Notes: generated by a model from the sequence alone, not told the origin. Numbered from the stretch's first letter, positions 9,151 to 18,002 are shown. The stretch is 64,000 nucleotides of DNA from Lentisphaerales bacterium (GCA_022446985.1 JAKVBD010000002.1:1-64000), one strand, 5' to 3'. Made by a program: numbers and translations.

Positions 9151-9763
9151 TTTCCTTCTTTAGAATCTGAATCTCTTTTTTAAGACGATTTTTAACTCGG
9201 CTGCGAAGGACAAAAACACTGTCTTCACTCATCTTTAATTCTTGGGCTATTTGTCGAGCACTTATGCCCTCCAGGCTTTTTGTAAAAACTTCCACGGCAT
9301 ATCCCGAAAAAGATTTTGAAACCTTCTCCATTGCCTTAGAAGTCAGATACCCGACCCACTCAGTCGCGATCACTTCTTCAATATCTGATTCTGATATTTT
9401 AAGATAAGCTTCCTCTGTAAGTTCAACGCTCTTGTCCCTGCCCTTTCTCTTGGACTTAGACAGATGATTTAAAATGGTATTTTTAATTAAAACACTTAAC
9501 CAGGTTCTAAATTTGGCTTTTTCTTTCTTGTATTCATAATTTGGCAAACCTCTCCATATTCTAAGAAGGATATCCTGAATAATGTCATCCATATCATTCA
9601 GTGATATCTGCGACTGATGAAGAACCATTCTTATAAAAGCTTCATAGTAACTGACAAAGTCACACCAAGCCGACTGATCGTCTGGATTCTGGGCTCGCTC
9701 AATCAAGGTTAATCTGGTATTCCAGTCTTCCTGCATAGCCTCACCATACTTTACATAGCACAC
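9137..9763 (-). CDS. ECF-type RNA polymerase sigma factor
   Basis: A 208-residue sigma-70 family protein of the extracytoplasmic-function class. Region 2 is seen as FIRMVLHQSQ followed by DMDDIIQDILLRIWRGL and KFRTWLSVLIKNTILNHL. Region 4 is a helix-turn-helix (EGISARQIAQELKMSEDS, then VFVLRSRVKNRLKKEI). The N-terminal TRLTLIERAQNPDDQSAW is characteristic of planctomycete/Lentisphaera sigma factors linked to protein kinases. No anti-sigma gene is adjacent; the next gene is a transmembrane kinase overlapping by 14 bases, probably the signal input. GGAGAG directly before the ATG at 9763 supports that start, although the Met at residue 10 is possible. Confidence 0.85.
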   Translation of the reverse strand: MCYVKYGEAMQEDWNTRLTLIERAQNPDDQSAWCDFVSYYEAFIRMVLHQSQISLNDMDDIIQDILLRIWRGLPNYEYKKEKAKFRTWLSVLIKNTILNHLSKSKRKGRDKSVELTEEAYLKISESDIEEVIATEWVGYLTSKAMEKVSKSFSGYAVEVFTKSLEGISARQIAQELKMSEDSVFVLRSRVKNRLKKEIQILKKEIEFE

Positions 9764-9878
9764 ATTTAACTCTCCTCTCTAAAATAGATTTCCCAGAGAA
9801 GAGAAGTGATTTTATTAACTAGTATATAAAGAAATACGCCGAGTATTACGGTAAATACAAGACTTTAAGGTAAATGCG

Positions 9879-11303
9879 TTACTTCTTCTTAAGCTTTTTG
9901 GCGTCCACTCGATCCTGCCCACTTAGCAAAGTTGCTGTTTGTAAACTGACTGTTGGCGCTTCGTTTTGGGGTAGCATAGCTTTCATTTTTGCCTTTTGAG
10001 AATTGTACTCAGGGTTAGAAGCAAGATTGTGCCACTCATGCTGATCTTTGGCATGATCGTAAAGCTCTTCTGAACCATCGAAGTAATGATTGTAACGCCA
10101 GAACTCTGTTCGCACTGAGTAATTTCCTTTTCCCCAACTTATATATGCAGGCAGCTCCACTGGCTCCTCAGGATCTTTGAGCTGTGGTACCAGACTGCGG
10201 CCATCGACGTATTCTGGTACTTTTAAGCCAGACATATCTGCTAAAGTTTTATAGACGTTTATCAGAGAAATTGCCTGCGTACACTTACGACCTTGAGCGG
10301 CATTTTTATTTCTCAGATCGCGGATAATGAATGGTACTCTTGTGGACTCCTCCCAAAGGGTAAATTTCCGGAACTCCTGTTTTTCGCCCATGTGGTAACC
10401 ATGGTCTGACCAAAGAACGATGATCGTATTATCCGCATATTTACTTTTCTTGAGTTCATCCACAACACGTCCAATGTTATAATCTGCCCAGGCGATACAA
10501 GCAAGATAAGACTTTCGCACTCTTTCCCAGGCCTTATCTTTTTTAAACTGCTTATCGTCTCTTGGGTTACTCAAACGGCCTGCTTCTCCAGTTAAATCAT
10601 CAACATCATTTGCTAAAATCTCTGGAGGTTCAATTCTTTCCGGCAAGGCGTCAAAGAATTGCTTTGGAGCATCAAATGCCAAATGCGGCTTTACGATTCC
10701 AACAGCGAGGAAAAATGGTTTACCGTGCTCCTTATTCAAAATATCTATGCCATAACTGGCAACTTTATAGTCCTGATGATCTTTCAGAGCATTAGTTGTT
10801 GGGCGAAAAGACATCTTAGAAGAATTACCAATTTGATATCCTTCCCCTGATTTAAACTCCTTTTTCACTCCACTAAGTTGAAGATAATCAGTCCACTCTT
10901 CATCAGTTCCATTTTGTCCATGATGAATCTTTCCTGAGCCATAAGTATTGTAACCATTATCCTTAAAAAACTTTGGCAGAGTTGTGTATTTCTTACGCAG
11001 GCCAATGTGTACATCTTTGTGATTATAAAAAGGATAAAGCCCAGAATTAAATGGTTCTATGCCATAGAGAAGAGCATTACGACTTGGTGAACACCCTGGG
11101 GCAGAACAGTGCGCATTTGTAAAGTTCATTCCTTCATTTGCCAACTTATCCATATTTGGTGTCATTGCTTGAGGATGTCCCCCAAGAAATCCAGTCCAGT
11201 CATTCATGTCATCTATAGCAATAAAGAGAATATTCGGCCTTTTCTCAGCCTGAAGGCCAACCACTAATACTGCCGTCACTATAAGAATTATAAATTTTTT
11301 CAT
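9879..11303 (-). CDS. Exported sulfatase, iduronate-2-sulfatase-like
   Basis: A 474-residue sulfatase with a signal peptide (MKKFIILIVTAVLVVGLQA). Metal-site aspartates are D31 and D32 (FIAIDDMNDW), the formylglycine motif is C71-S-P-S-R75, and VLWSDHGYHMGEK is the second metal block. It differs clearly from the sulfatase at 5561 (CSPSR versus CAPSR, different internal loops), so the two probably remove different sulfates from one glycan. It is transcribed alone; the next gene downstream, the sigma factor, has its own leader. A degenerate half of the 18-bp palindrome described for this region lies at 11329-11346, 26 bases upstream, but its geometry differs from the five good copies. Confidence 0.9.
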   Translation of the reverse strand: MKKFIILIVTAVLVVGLQAEKRPNILFIAIDDMNDWTGFLGGHPQAMTPNMDKLANEGMNFTNAHCSAPGCSPSRNALLYGIEPFNSGLYPFYNHKDVHIGLRKKYTTLPKFFKDNGYNTYGSGKIHHGQNGTDEEWTDYLQLSGVKKEFKSGEGYQIGNSSKMSFRPTTNALKDHQDYKVASYGIDILNKEHGKPFFLAVGIVKPHLAFDAPKQFFDALPERIEPPEILANDVDDLTGEAGRLSNPRDDKQFKKDKAWERVRKSYLACIAWADYNIGRVVDELKKSKYADNTIIVLWSDHGYHMGEKQEFRKFTLWEESTRVPFIIRDLRNKNAAQGRKCTQAISLINVYKTLADMSGLKVPEYVDGRSLVPQLKDPEEPVELPAYISWGKGNYSVRTEFWRYNHYFDGSEELYDHAKDQHEWHNLASNPEYNSQKAKMKAMLPQNEAPTVSLQTATLLSGQDRVDAKKLKKK

Positions 11304-11418
11304 AAAAGATCCTTAAATAAACATTTAGTTTACGCTATTTACGAAAACAGAATTTAAAACGGGATATTAACAATAAAAAATTGGCTAAAATTCGGGCCGT
11401 AACCCCATAAATAGGTTT

Positions 11419-12120
11419 CTACTGAAAATCAAAATAAATATTCCCAACATTACTCCGCCAATCAGCAACTGTCGTAGCAGAAACATGACCGTCTCCATAG
11501 ACTGCATTTGCCTTTTTTCCAGGATTATGAACGGTCCAGATCTTTCCCCAGTTTGTGTCCCGGAAAGAAAAATGATTTCTGTACGAATTATTTTGTTCTA
11601 AATGGTAACGACTGACTGTATCTCCAATCAAAATGAATTCTGAGGGCTCTGGTAAAAGAAGTAAATTTATAGTGCAATTCATCTCAGTTCCAGGCCCACC
11701 CGGCCTGTCTGTCAGCAACCAGTCTCTATCTGCCCAAACAGTATTTTTAAACATTCCAAAAACATTAAAGCCATAAGTTTGCTGATAATAAATCCATTTA
11801 TTATTATAGGGCCCTGGACCGATATCATCTTTGGGACAGAAAAACGATTCATTTGGATCTTCCACATAACCATTATCATACAAAGGTGCCACCCAGCCCT
11901 TCACGGGATCGTTTTCCTTCACCATTATTTTAGAATCATTCTGATTGGTAAAGATGTTCATTTGAATATAGGACTGACGCATATTCGATATGCATAACGC
12001 TCCTATAGCTTTTTCCCTTGATTGCTTGATTGATGGCAAAAGTAAGCTACTCAATATACCAATCACAGCAATAACTACTAACATTTCAATAAGAGTAAAT
12101 TTTTTCATATGCATACACAT
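11419..12120 (-). CDS. Prepilin-like secreted protein with H-X9-DG tail
   Basis: A 233-residue protein with a type IV prepilin signal (MKKFTLIEML, cleaved before Phe) and the helix VVIAVIGILSSLLLP. The C-terminal part has CPKDD, then NAVYGDGHVSA, the DG end of the prepilin-type processing-associated H-X9-DG domain. Such proteins are numerous in Lentisphaera and Planctomycetes; they are minor pilin-like or pseudopilin-like, and their substrate or role is unknown. Translation may begin at 12120 or, more typically for a prepilin, at the Met codon at 12108. Neither has a clear ribosome binding site. A TATAAT at 12134-12129 would make the mRNA almost leaderless. One copy of the regional palindrome lies 56 bases upstream. 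Confidence 0.85.
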   Translation of the reverse strand: MCMHMKKFTLIEMLVVIAVIGILSSLLLPSIKQSREKAIGALCISNMRQSYIQMNIFTNQNDSKIMVKENDPVKGWVAPLYDNGYVEDPNESFFCPKDDIGPGPYNNKWIYYQQTYGFNVFGMFKNTVWADRDWLLTDRPGGPGTEMNCTINLLLLPEPSEFILIGDTVSRYHLEQNNSYRNHFSFRDTNWGKIWTVHNPGKKANAVYGDGHVSATTVADWRSNVGNIYFDFQ

Positions 12121-12175
12121 TTGTTTATATTATATTAAATAAAGCACTAAGCGATCTATTTCATAAACATTAAGT

Positions 12176-12193
12176 TTTACGATTTATCGTAAA
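12176..12193 (-). promoter_or_regulatory. Operator-like palindrome, copy 1 (prepilin-like gene)
   Basis: TTTACGATTTATCGTAAA has 8-bp perfect arms and a 2-bp centre. It lies between the stop of the DUF1592 gene and the start of the prepilin-like gene, 56 bases upstream of the latter. A TTTATT hexamer sits at the same distance (41.5 bp from palindrome centre) as the -10-like hexamers at copies 2, 4 and 5; a better TATAAT lies 9 bp further on. Confidence 0.7.
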
Positions 12194-12209
12194 TTCAGTT
12201 ACCTGAGCC

Positions 12210-14627
12210 CTAATGATTTGCAAGCATAGATGAACTGGCAACCAGCTTGACCAGATCACGCATTTTGTAATTGTTTTTTCGCCATTTCACTTCAAGTCTT
12301 CGCACTTCTGCTTTATCTGCAAAATTTAAATATCGTCCTGTTGCAAACATGAGCATTTTTTCGAGTACACAGTGTGCAACTTGATCAATATTTTGCTCAA
12401 AAAAGTTCACCAGTTCATCAGCATTTCTAATCTTACTATCCCTATAAACCGCGAAAGTATCAATAGGTTTTTTATTTGGATACTTTTTGCGAAAAGCACC
12501 TACAGGATCAAAGGCTTCCAAGGTAAAACCAAGTGGATCGATTTTCTGGTGACATGAATTACAGGTCTCAACATTTCTATGCTTAGAAAGTTGCTCCTTA
12601 ATAGTCGTTGCACCTCGTATATCCGGTTCTATTGCCGGAACATCCGGTGGGGGTGGAGGCGGTTCAATCCCCAGAATATTCTCTAAAATCCAAACGCCTC
12701 TAACAATAGGTGAAGTTTCAACGCCATTTGAAGTCAAAGTTAAAATGCTGCCATGACCGATAATCCCTCTTCTTGGAGAATATTCTGGTAGAGTTACTTT
12801 AGTAAAAACACCTTCTTTAAGTCCTTTTGTACTTATGCCATAATGGATGGCCAACGATCGATCAACCCAGGTCGAGTTTCCGGCTATAACTTCCGTTAAT
12901 GTCAAGTTTTTTTCAAAAGCTTCAGTCAGTAATAACTGACTTTCTTTTTTCATTTTAGATTCAAGGTAATTGCGATGATACAATTTAAACTTTTTGTCCG
13001 GGGGCATCATTCCAAGTCTATGAAGTTGTAGCCACTGATCTGCAAAGTGGCTTCCAAGATACTCTGCATTGTCTTTCGATAATTGCAGATCCACTAAAGT
13101 AGAGATTTCACTGCCTCTTTTAAGTTCTTGAAGTAAATGTTCGTCTGCAGGTTCTCCTTTCAGAAAGTAACTCAAGCGATTAGCATACTGTCTGACGCCT
13201 AAAGTTTTATTATTTGACTTCGCTTCCACCATGTACAAAAATTCTGGATGAGTTAACAGATAACGATAAGTGTTTGCCAAGGCTTTATTCATATCTCCAG
13301 ACTTCTTATGGAGAGCAGCAGTCCTACTGACCAAGGCATCCAATTCACCTTTACGTAGTGGACGGCGCAAGATTTTTTCAGCGGCTTTTGAAAGTGTGGA
13401 GTTTAGATTAGCACTACCAAAGAATTCCTTGTATACCGGCATAGGCCACTGTGGATAAAAAGGTCCTCTCAATTTTGCATCCCAGATACGTATTCTTGGA
13501 CCTTGGTAAGCGTCAGTCTCCACTATTCCGCTTCTTTTTCTGTCACGGCGGGACAATTTTTTGTAGCTGTCAGGCAGAAGTTCAGGGTAATACTTGCCCA
13601 GTAAAGCTGCCGCGTTAAAATTTGAGTTTGCAGGAGGACCATTTAAAAAGAGCATCGATGGTGATTCTCCCTTATTCAGCCATATTCTCAGCTTAAATGT
13701 CTGTCGTTGATTATCCTCTAATTCAATTAACTTTAAGGTTTCTCCGGCATCCTGACAATTACCATCACTAGTGTCTTCATATACTTCTGCGCCAATCTGC
13801 AGAACAAATTTATCTTCCATACGCATCGGAGAATAAACCCATCTCGGAAACTTATGAATCCGGCCATGTGCTTCAACATCGATTATGAAGTCATAGTAGC
13901 CATCGGCATGAACGCCTTCTTTCAAATATTTTGACATGGCTTTCGAAAGTTTTGGAGAACAATTAAAAAGCGACACACAGTCCCTTTCTTTTTCCATTCT
14001 TATACTGGTTCGGCCATTTTTGGTACGGAAAGACTTTGGTGGCATCTTAACAGTGCGAACTTTAGGTTTTTCGCCTCCTTGTGCTAAAGCATGGATGACA
14101 ATATCATTAGCTGCTTTAAGAGCACTGTTCATGTAAATCGGGGAGTTTATCTGAGCTTCTCCGATGTTTTTAAAACCGTGATTTATCTCATCTTTGGGCA
14201 AATGCCTGGCTGGAGAAAATCGTTTTGATTCGAACTTAAAAATGCTGTGCGTTGTTTGGTCATATTCATATTGGGTCATCTTACGCATCGTTACTGTAGA
14301 TGCATGGCCGTTAAACTTCTGCTCAGCTTTTGCCAGTTCTTGAGTCAACCAGTCCACTGCACCAAGAAGCTCCTCATTTGAAGGCTGCTTTTTCTTTTTC
14401 GGGGGCATCTCTCCAAGGTTTAAAACATCGAGTACTTCCTGCCAACGCTCAGCTATGTCCAAATCAGCTATATCTGGATTTAAGTCATCAAATCGCCTAT
14501 CACCTTTTTGAATGTCTTCATCATGACAATCAGTGCAATAACGCTCAACAAATTTTTGGATATTGAAAGAGGGCTCTGCGGCGATCAAAGAAAAGTTAAT
14601 TGCGAAGATAATAAAAAAAACTTTCAT
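12210..14627 (-). CDS. Exported DUF1592 planctomycete-type cytochrome protein
   Basis: The frame opens at 14651, but the Met at 14627 is preferred. It has GAAGGG 8 bases upstream and begins the signal peptide MKVFFIIFAINFSLIAA. It starts 4 bases after the DUF1552 stop, giving 805 residues. Heme site 1 is CTDCH near the N-terminus (PSCyt1 module, followed by GEMPPKKKKQP). Heme site 2 is ETCNSCHQKIDPLGFTLEAFD near the C-terminus (DUF1588). Between them lie DUF1587, a carbohydrate-binding-like beta domain and the DUF1592 helix region (RLSYFLKGEPADEHLL). The family is exported, redox-linked and nearly always encoded beside a DUF1552 protein, as here. The reaction is not known. Confidence 0.9.
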   Translation of the reverse strand: MKVFFIIFAINFSLIAAEPSFNIQKFVERYCTDCHDEDIQKGDRRFDDLNPDIADLDIAERWQEVLDVLNLGEMPPKKKKQPSNEELLGAVDWLTQELAKAEQKFNGHASTVTMRKMTQYEYDQTTHSIFKFESKRFSPARHLPKDEINHGFKNIGEAQINSPIYMNSALKAANDIVIHALAQGGEKPKVRTVKMPPKSFRTKNGRTSIRMEKERDCVSLFNCSPKLSKAMSKYLKEGVHADGYYDFIIDVEAHGRIHKFPRWVYSPMRMEDKFVLQIGAEVYEDTSDGNCQDAGETLKLIELEDNQRQTFKLRIWLNKGESPSMLFLNGPPANSNFNAAALLGKYYPELLPDSYKKLSRRDRKRSGIVETDAYQGPRIRIWDAKLRGPFYPQWPMPVYKEFFGSANLNSTLSKAAEKILRRPLRKGELDALVSRTAALHKKSGDMNKALANTYRYLLTHPEFLYMVEAKSNNKTLGVRQYANRLSYFLKGEPADEHLLQELKRGSEISTLVDLQLSKDNAEYLGSHFADQWLQLHRLGMMPPDKKFKLYHRNYLESKMKKESQLLLTEAFEKNLTLTEVIAGNSTWVDRSLAIHYGISTKGLKEGVFTKVTLPEYSPRRGIIGHGSILTLTSNGVETSPIVRGVWILENILGIEPPPPPPDVPAIEPDIRGATTIKEQLSKHRNVETCNSCHQKIDPLGFTLEAFDPVGAFRKKYPNKKPIDTFAVYRDSKIRNADELVNFFEQNIDQVAHCVLEKMLMFATGRYLNFADKAEVRRLEVKWRKNNYKMRDLVKLVASSSMLANH

Positions 14628-14631
14628 CCAA

Positions 14632-15861
14632 TTACCCTTCGACAAGTTCATTTATATTACCATCGCTGGTACCAAACTTATCTATTTCCAGGCCATGGCT
14701 TTGAAGAAGCGTTGTGTAAAGATTACAAAGTGGTCTTTGTCCTTTGGCCTGAATAAACTTTCCTCCTAGAATGTTGCCCCCCATTACAACTTGAGGTAGG
14801 TTCTTGGAGGAATGTGAAGAGGCATTTCCAAGACCACTGCCAAAAATAATTTGGGTCGAGGAGAACAGGCTTTGGCCATCTGTCTGCTTCGTTTGCTTCA
14901 TCTTCTCAACAAATGCCGCCAACTCTTCCATGAAAAAATTTTCAATAGACAGTAACTGCTTTAACTTTTCCGGATTCTTACCATGGTGAGATAAATCATG
15001 GTAACCTTTTGTGATACCAGGCAATTCGTTGATTCTGATCGTTTGCCCAAGGCTGAAAGTTATGAACCTGCTTGAGTCTGTCTGAACCGCCAGGTGAATT
15101 AAGTCGTAAAGCACCGGCATAAGTTCATTGATAGCCTTAGATACCGAAGGCAGCTTATATCTCGTTTTAGGCTTTGGAACATCAAACCATCTTTGCTGTT
15201 GAACGATCTTCTTCTCCAACTCTCTTACTGATGTATGGTACTGTTCAAAATGTTCGCTGTCTGTTTTATCTAATTTTGGTTTGAGTTTGCGAAAGCTTTC
15301 CAAATGTTCATCCAGAATAGAACGGTTTTCAGCAAGGAGCTTCTTATGTTGCTTTTTAGCGTTTAGATCATCTTTCAAAAACATTTTCTGGAAAATCAGT
15401 TTAGGGCTGTCGATGGTCGGAAGAGGCACTGCATTTCTAGTCCAGGACATTTGCCCACCAACACCAATTTCCAGAGATGGATATCTCGTTTTATAGCCAA
15501 GCTCTTCTACCAGCTTTTGATCGACAGTAATATTCCCTTCCTGAAAGCTGCTAGCTTTATCCTTTGTAACACCGCTTAACCAGGCATGCGCACCGCCATG
15601 TGAACCTTTCATACCTACGTGGTTGAATCCATTGATAAACGACAAATCTTCTTTGTGCTTTTTCAACGGCTTAAGAAGTGGAGAAAGTTCAAAGCTGCTT
15701 GCCGTCGATTTGGGGATAAAGCTGTCAGGATGCATTCCCAAATCTGTTCCGATACAAATTAATCTTAGAGGAGATTTCGAATTGTTCCCCAAAGAAGCCA
15801 TGGTTGGTAAAGCAAGTGAAGATGCAAGAGCTGTTAAAAAAGTACGTCTGGTTGATATCAT
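14632..15861 (-). CDS. Exported DUF1552 protein (Tat signal)
   Basis: The frame is open from 15957, but I choose the Met at 15861. It begins with a twin-arginine signal (ISTRRTFLTALASSLALP), and the palindrome and -10-like element at 15893-15948 lie within the longer version. The protein is then about 409 residues. Family-typical segments include GSHGGAHAWLSG, LSPLLKPLKKHKEDLSFINGFNH, YHDLSHHG and GSGLGNASSHSSKNLP, a layout like the DUF1501/alkaline-phosphatase-like fold. The Tat signal implies export in folded form. The DUF1592 cytochrome gene follows after 4 bases, so they form an operon. These two-gene units are frequent in PVC genomes but have no established substrate. Confidence 0.85.
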   Translation of the reverse strand: MISTRRTFLTALASSLALPTMASLGNNSKSPLRLICIGTDLGMHPDSFIPKSTASSFELSPLLKPLKKHKEDLSFINGFNHVGMKGSHGGAHAWLSGVTKDKASSFQEGNITVDQKLVEELGYKTRYPSLEIGVGGQMSWTRNAVPLPTIDSPKLIFQKMFLKDDLNAKKQHKKLLAENRSILDEHLESFRKLKPKLDKTDSEHFEQYHTSVRELEKKIVQQQRWFDVPKPKTRYKLPSVSKAINELMPVLYDLIHLAVQTDSSRFITFSLGQTIRINELPGITKGYHDLSHHGKNPEKLKQLLSIENFFMEELAAFVEKMKQTKQTDGQSLFSSTQIIFGSGLGNASSHSSKNLPQVVMGGNILGGKFIQAKGQRPLCNLYTTLLQSHGLEIDKFGTSDGNINELVEG

Positions 15862-15930
15862 TTTCTGAGACCCGGTTTTCCAATTTTTAAGAAAAATACT
15901 CAAAGGTCCAGGCCCCAACCAGAGGTAATC

Positions 15931-15948
15931 TTTACGATATTCCGTAAA
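15931..15948 (-). promoter_or_regulatory. Operator-like palindrome, copy 2 (DUF1552-DUF1592 operon)
   Basis: TTTACG-ATATTC-CGTAAA has 6-bp arms and 18 bp in total. It lies 69 bases before the preferred DUF1552 start codon. A -10-like TATTTT occupies 15898-15893, with its 5' edge 41.5 bp from the palindrome centre. The same spacing recurs at copies 4 and 5. Confidence 0.75.
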
Positions 15949-15989
15949 CCCATTCATAGTTGGCCGTAAATATCACAGCTAAAATGAAG

Positions 15990-16023
15990 TAAAAAAAGGC
16001 CGGCTCGATTTCTCAGGCCGGCC
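15990..16023 (-). terminator. Orphan minus-strand terminator
   Basis: Arms AGGCCGGC (15997-16004) and GCCGGCCT (16016-16023) are followed on the minus strand by seven T residues. No minus-strand gene lies upstream; the only open sequence is a short in-frame tail reading VKFTKQVFSEV and two stops at 16045-16080. It either insulates the DUF1552 promoter or is left from a lost gene. Confidence 0.75.
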
Positions 16024-16093
16024 TCAAGTGTGTGTTGTGTGAATTATTACACTTCACTGAACACCTGCTTGGTAAATTTAACGAGGAGTAAAA

Positions 16094-16111
16094 ATTACGA
16101 TATATCGTAAA
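16094..16111 (+). promoter_or_regulatory. Operator-like palindrome, copy 3 (thioredoxin-like pseudogene)
   Basis: ATTACG-ATATAT-CGTAAA. The inner 16 bases (TTACGATATATCGTAA) are a perfect palindrome. It lies 122 bases before the start of the decayed 16234 gene. A TAAAAA hexamer at 16142-16147 lies 39.5 bp from the centre, a slightly different spacing from the other copies. Confidence 0.65.
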
Positions 16112-16233
16112 GGTCCAAAAAGTTCTGAATATACTTTCCAATAAAAATAAAATTCTCATACAATATTCAGTAATGACCTACATTGTTTAGAATAAGAATT
16201 AATAAAAATTTATTTAAGATGAGAGGAGGTTTT

Positions 16234-17281
16234 ATGTTCACAAAAGTAATCACCTGTTTATTAGTTCTTAGCTTCACAAGCGAACTACTCTCCAAAAAAC
16301 ATGGAGGCAAAAGTTCGAAAGGTGGTGGCATGCCAGATGCATAAGTCCCTACCAGAGCCGGCATGATTGGCAACTTGCTCTGAAGGAAGCTAAACGCAGC
16401 AAGCGCCCAATTCTCTTTATGGCAGATACTTCTCAATGTGGTGGTGTTCCTGGAGTATTTTGACCGGGGTATACCAATTTTGCAAGCCGTGCTCTTGTTG
16501 ATAAAAAAGTTATCGAAGACTCCCGAGATTTCGTCTGTGTACGTATCGAGACATACGAGAGTGAAGAAAATCAAAAACCAGTTCGAAAATTACCGAATGG
16601 CAGACTCGCAAATTCTGCAGGGGTCATTTTTGCTCCGGATGGGAAAAAGAAACTAACCAGCTCGGGTCGTGGTATTGATGAAAGTGACTTAAGAAATTTG
16701 AGCGCGTATGCGAAAAAGTACCCTGCTAAAGCTGATACTTCCAAAGCACTTATACCGGATTTCAAATACCTTAAAATGGGTTTGGCAACAGCCTCAGCAG
16801 AACAACGTTTAATCCTGGTTTTTGCAAGGAGTGACAATCAAGCGACTGCCGTGCAAGGAGTATTAGCACCAGTAGTCTGGGATGAGTCTATACAAGGTAA
16901 ATTCCATATTGATCTTGAGTCAAATATCAACAAATACCGAGATGTCATTAAAAACTTAAGAGTAAACAATAATGGTTCTATATTGATCATAGAGCCAGAT
17001 GAATATGGCATTGAAAACAATTTCCTTTGAACCAAAGCTCACAGACATTTATTCGGGATATTGCTGCATGCTATGACAATTATATGCGAACTATGAAAGC
17101 CAAGTCTTATCCTCAGCATGTTAGAGAAGGTAAAAAGAAGGAGCATACCGCGATTTACCAATGCCTCTTGGAGAGGAATCTAGATGCCGTTGTTAAAGTC
17201 GATGACAATAATCAAAAACGATTTGGTTCGGCTAAGGACAAAGCCAAAAAGTCCGGCAAAATCATTAGAATTGATGATTAG
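16234..17281 (+). pseudogene. Decayed secreted thioredoxin-fold protein
   Basis: An excellent ribosome binding site (GAGAGGAGG) precedes an ATG at 16234 and a signal peptide (MFTKVITCLLVLSFTSELLS), but the frame stops at 16344. A second frame, overlapping the stop, continues as DWQLALKEAKRSKRPILFMA and DTSQCGG, a thioredoxin-like fold start with one cysteine. It meets an in-frame TGA at 16461-16463 and then runs on to 17030. A third frame (17027-17281) completes the tail ending KKSGKIIRIDD. Two frameshifts and one nonsense codon mark it as dead, though each change is small and the decay looks recent. Its promoter region still carries the palindrome. Selenocysteine at the TGA is unlikely because the frameshifts would remain. 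Confidence 0.75.
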
Positions 17282-17286
17282 AAAAA

Positions 17287-17323
17287 ACTGCGGTTCATAG
17301 AAAGTATAAACCGCAGTCTTCTT
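17287..17323 (+). terminator. Terminator after the thioredoxin-like pseudogene
   Basis: Arms ACTGCGGTT (17287-17295) and AACCGCAGT (17309-17317), then CTTCTT. It begins 6 bases after the pseudogene's last stop. Confidence 0.75.
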
Positions 17324-17369
17324 ACTCACCTACCTCATAAAGTAATTTTCTAAAAAAGAAAAAAGTGTA

Positions 17370-18002
17370 TTATTCACTAATTTCCCAAATGCGAATAAGG
17401 TCTATTAGAAGTTTTCCTTTTGGAATAGCTTTCATCGCGATTTTTAGGCGATCACCAGTTTCTATATTTGCCCCCTCATAGACTTCTGTTTTACCATTAA
17501 TTGACAGGCCTATTTTGCCTTTTTTAATTTCGATTGTTACATTCAGCCATTCATTCAAAGGCAGCATATTCCCATGCCGCTTATTATTAATTTTTCTTTT
17601 TTCTAAAGGCTTATCTTCAGAACTAAAGAGAACCATATCCTCTTTGAATCTAAAGTGATTGCGATGACCGCCGCCGACATCCAGCCATGGATTTTTAGGA
17701 GTGTAACTACCACCAGTCATTTTAATGCGCATATTACAAACAGATTCTTGAGGAATCTTATTGCAATGAATAACCGGTCTGGCACCATTCTTTTTATCGT
17801 TATTAACGACAGTTAAAATGCTATTCTTTGTACTGGTCGTACTTCCTGATCTCGCTTCAAAAACTTTTGGAAGTTTATCTCCGTTAAACTCTTCACTGAA
17901 ATACAACTTACCCTTATCGAGAAAAAGAGACGGAAAAGCCTTAACTCCGTGAGATTGACATGAAGTCAATAAAACGATCAGTGCCAGTACAAAAATTTTC
18001 AT
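17370..18002 (-). CDS. Lipoprotein with concanavalin-like (LamG/DUF1080-type) fold
   Basis: A 210-residue protein with a lipoprotein signal (LIVLLTSCQ, Cys15 lipidated). The body has beta-sandwich features of LamG or 3-keto-disaccharide hydrolase-like domains: LYFSEEFNGDKLPKVFEA at the start, HRNHFRFKEDMVLF, LPLNEWLNVTIEIKKGKIGL and LIDLIRIWEISE at the end. Planctomycete relatives bind or modify sugars; no catalytic residues can be assigned here. AAAGGTGG precedes the ATG. It has its own palindrome and -10 element, and lies directly downstream of the two-component operon in the same direction. Membrane-anchored glycan binding is the most likely role. Confidence 0.65.
   Translation of the reverse strand: MKIFVLALIVLLTSCQSHGVKAFPSLFLDKGKLYFSEEFNGDKLPKVFEARSGSTTSTKNSILTVVNNDKKNGARPVIHCNKIPQESVCNMRIKMTGGSYTPKNPWLDVGGGHRNHFRFKEDMVLFSSEDKPLEKRKINNKRHGNMLPLNEWLNVTIEIKKGKIGLSINGKTEVYEGANIETGDRLKIAMKAIPKGKLLIDLIRIWEISE

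Noticed and set aside
9846-9856. TTACGGTAA near the sigma factor gene as another operator
   Set aside because: The arms touch without the 6-base centre, so the geometry does not match the 18-bp palindrome.
11329-11346. A sixth palindrome copy upstream of the 9879 sulfatase
   Set aside because: The left arm TTTACG is present and repeated directly 9 bases on, but the right arm is ACGAAA rather than CGTAAA. The spacing would place the -10 element inside the coding region.
16461-16463. In-frame TGA as a selenocysteine codon in the thioredoxin-like gene
   Set aside because: The gene also needs frameshifts on both sides of this codon, and the TGA is not at the CxxC position.
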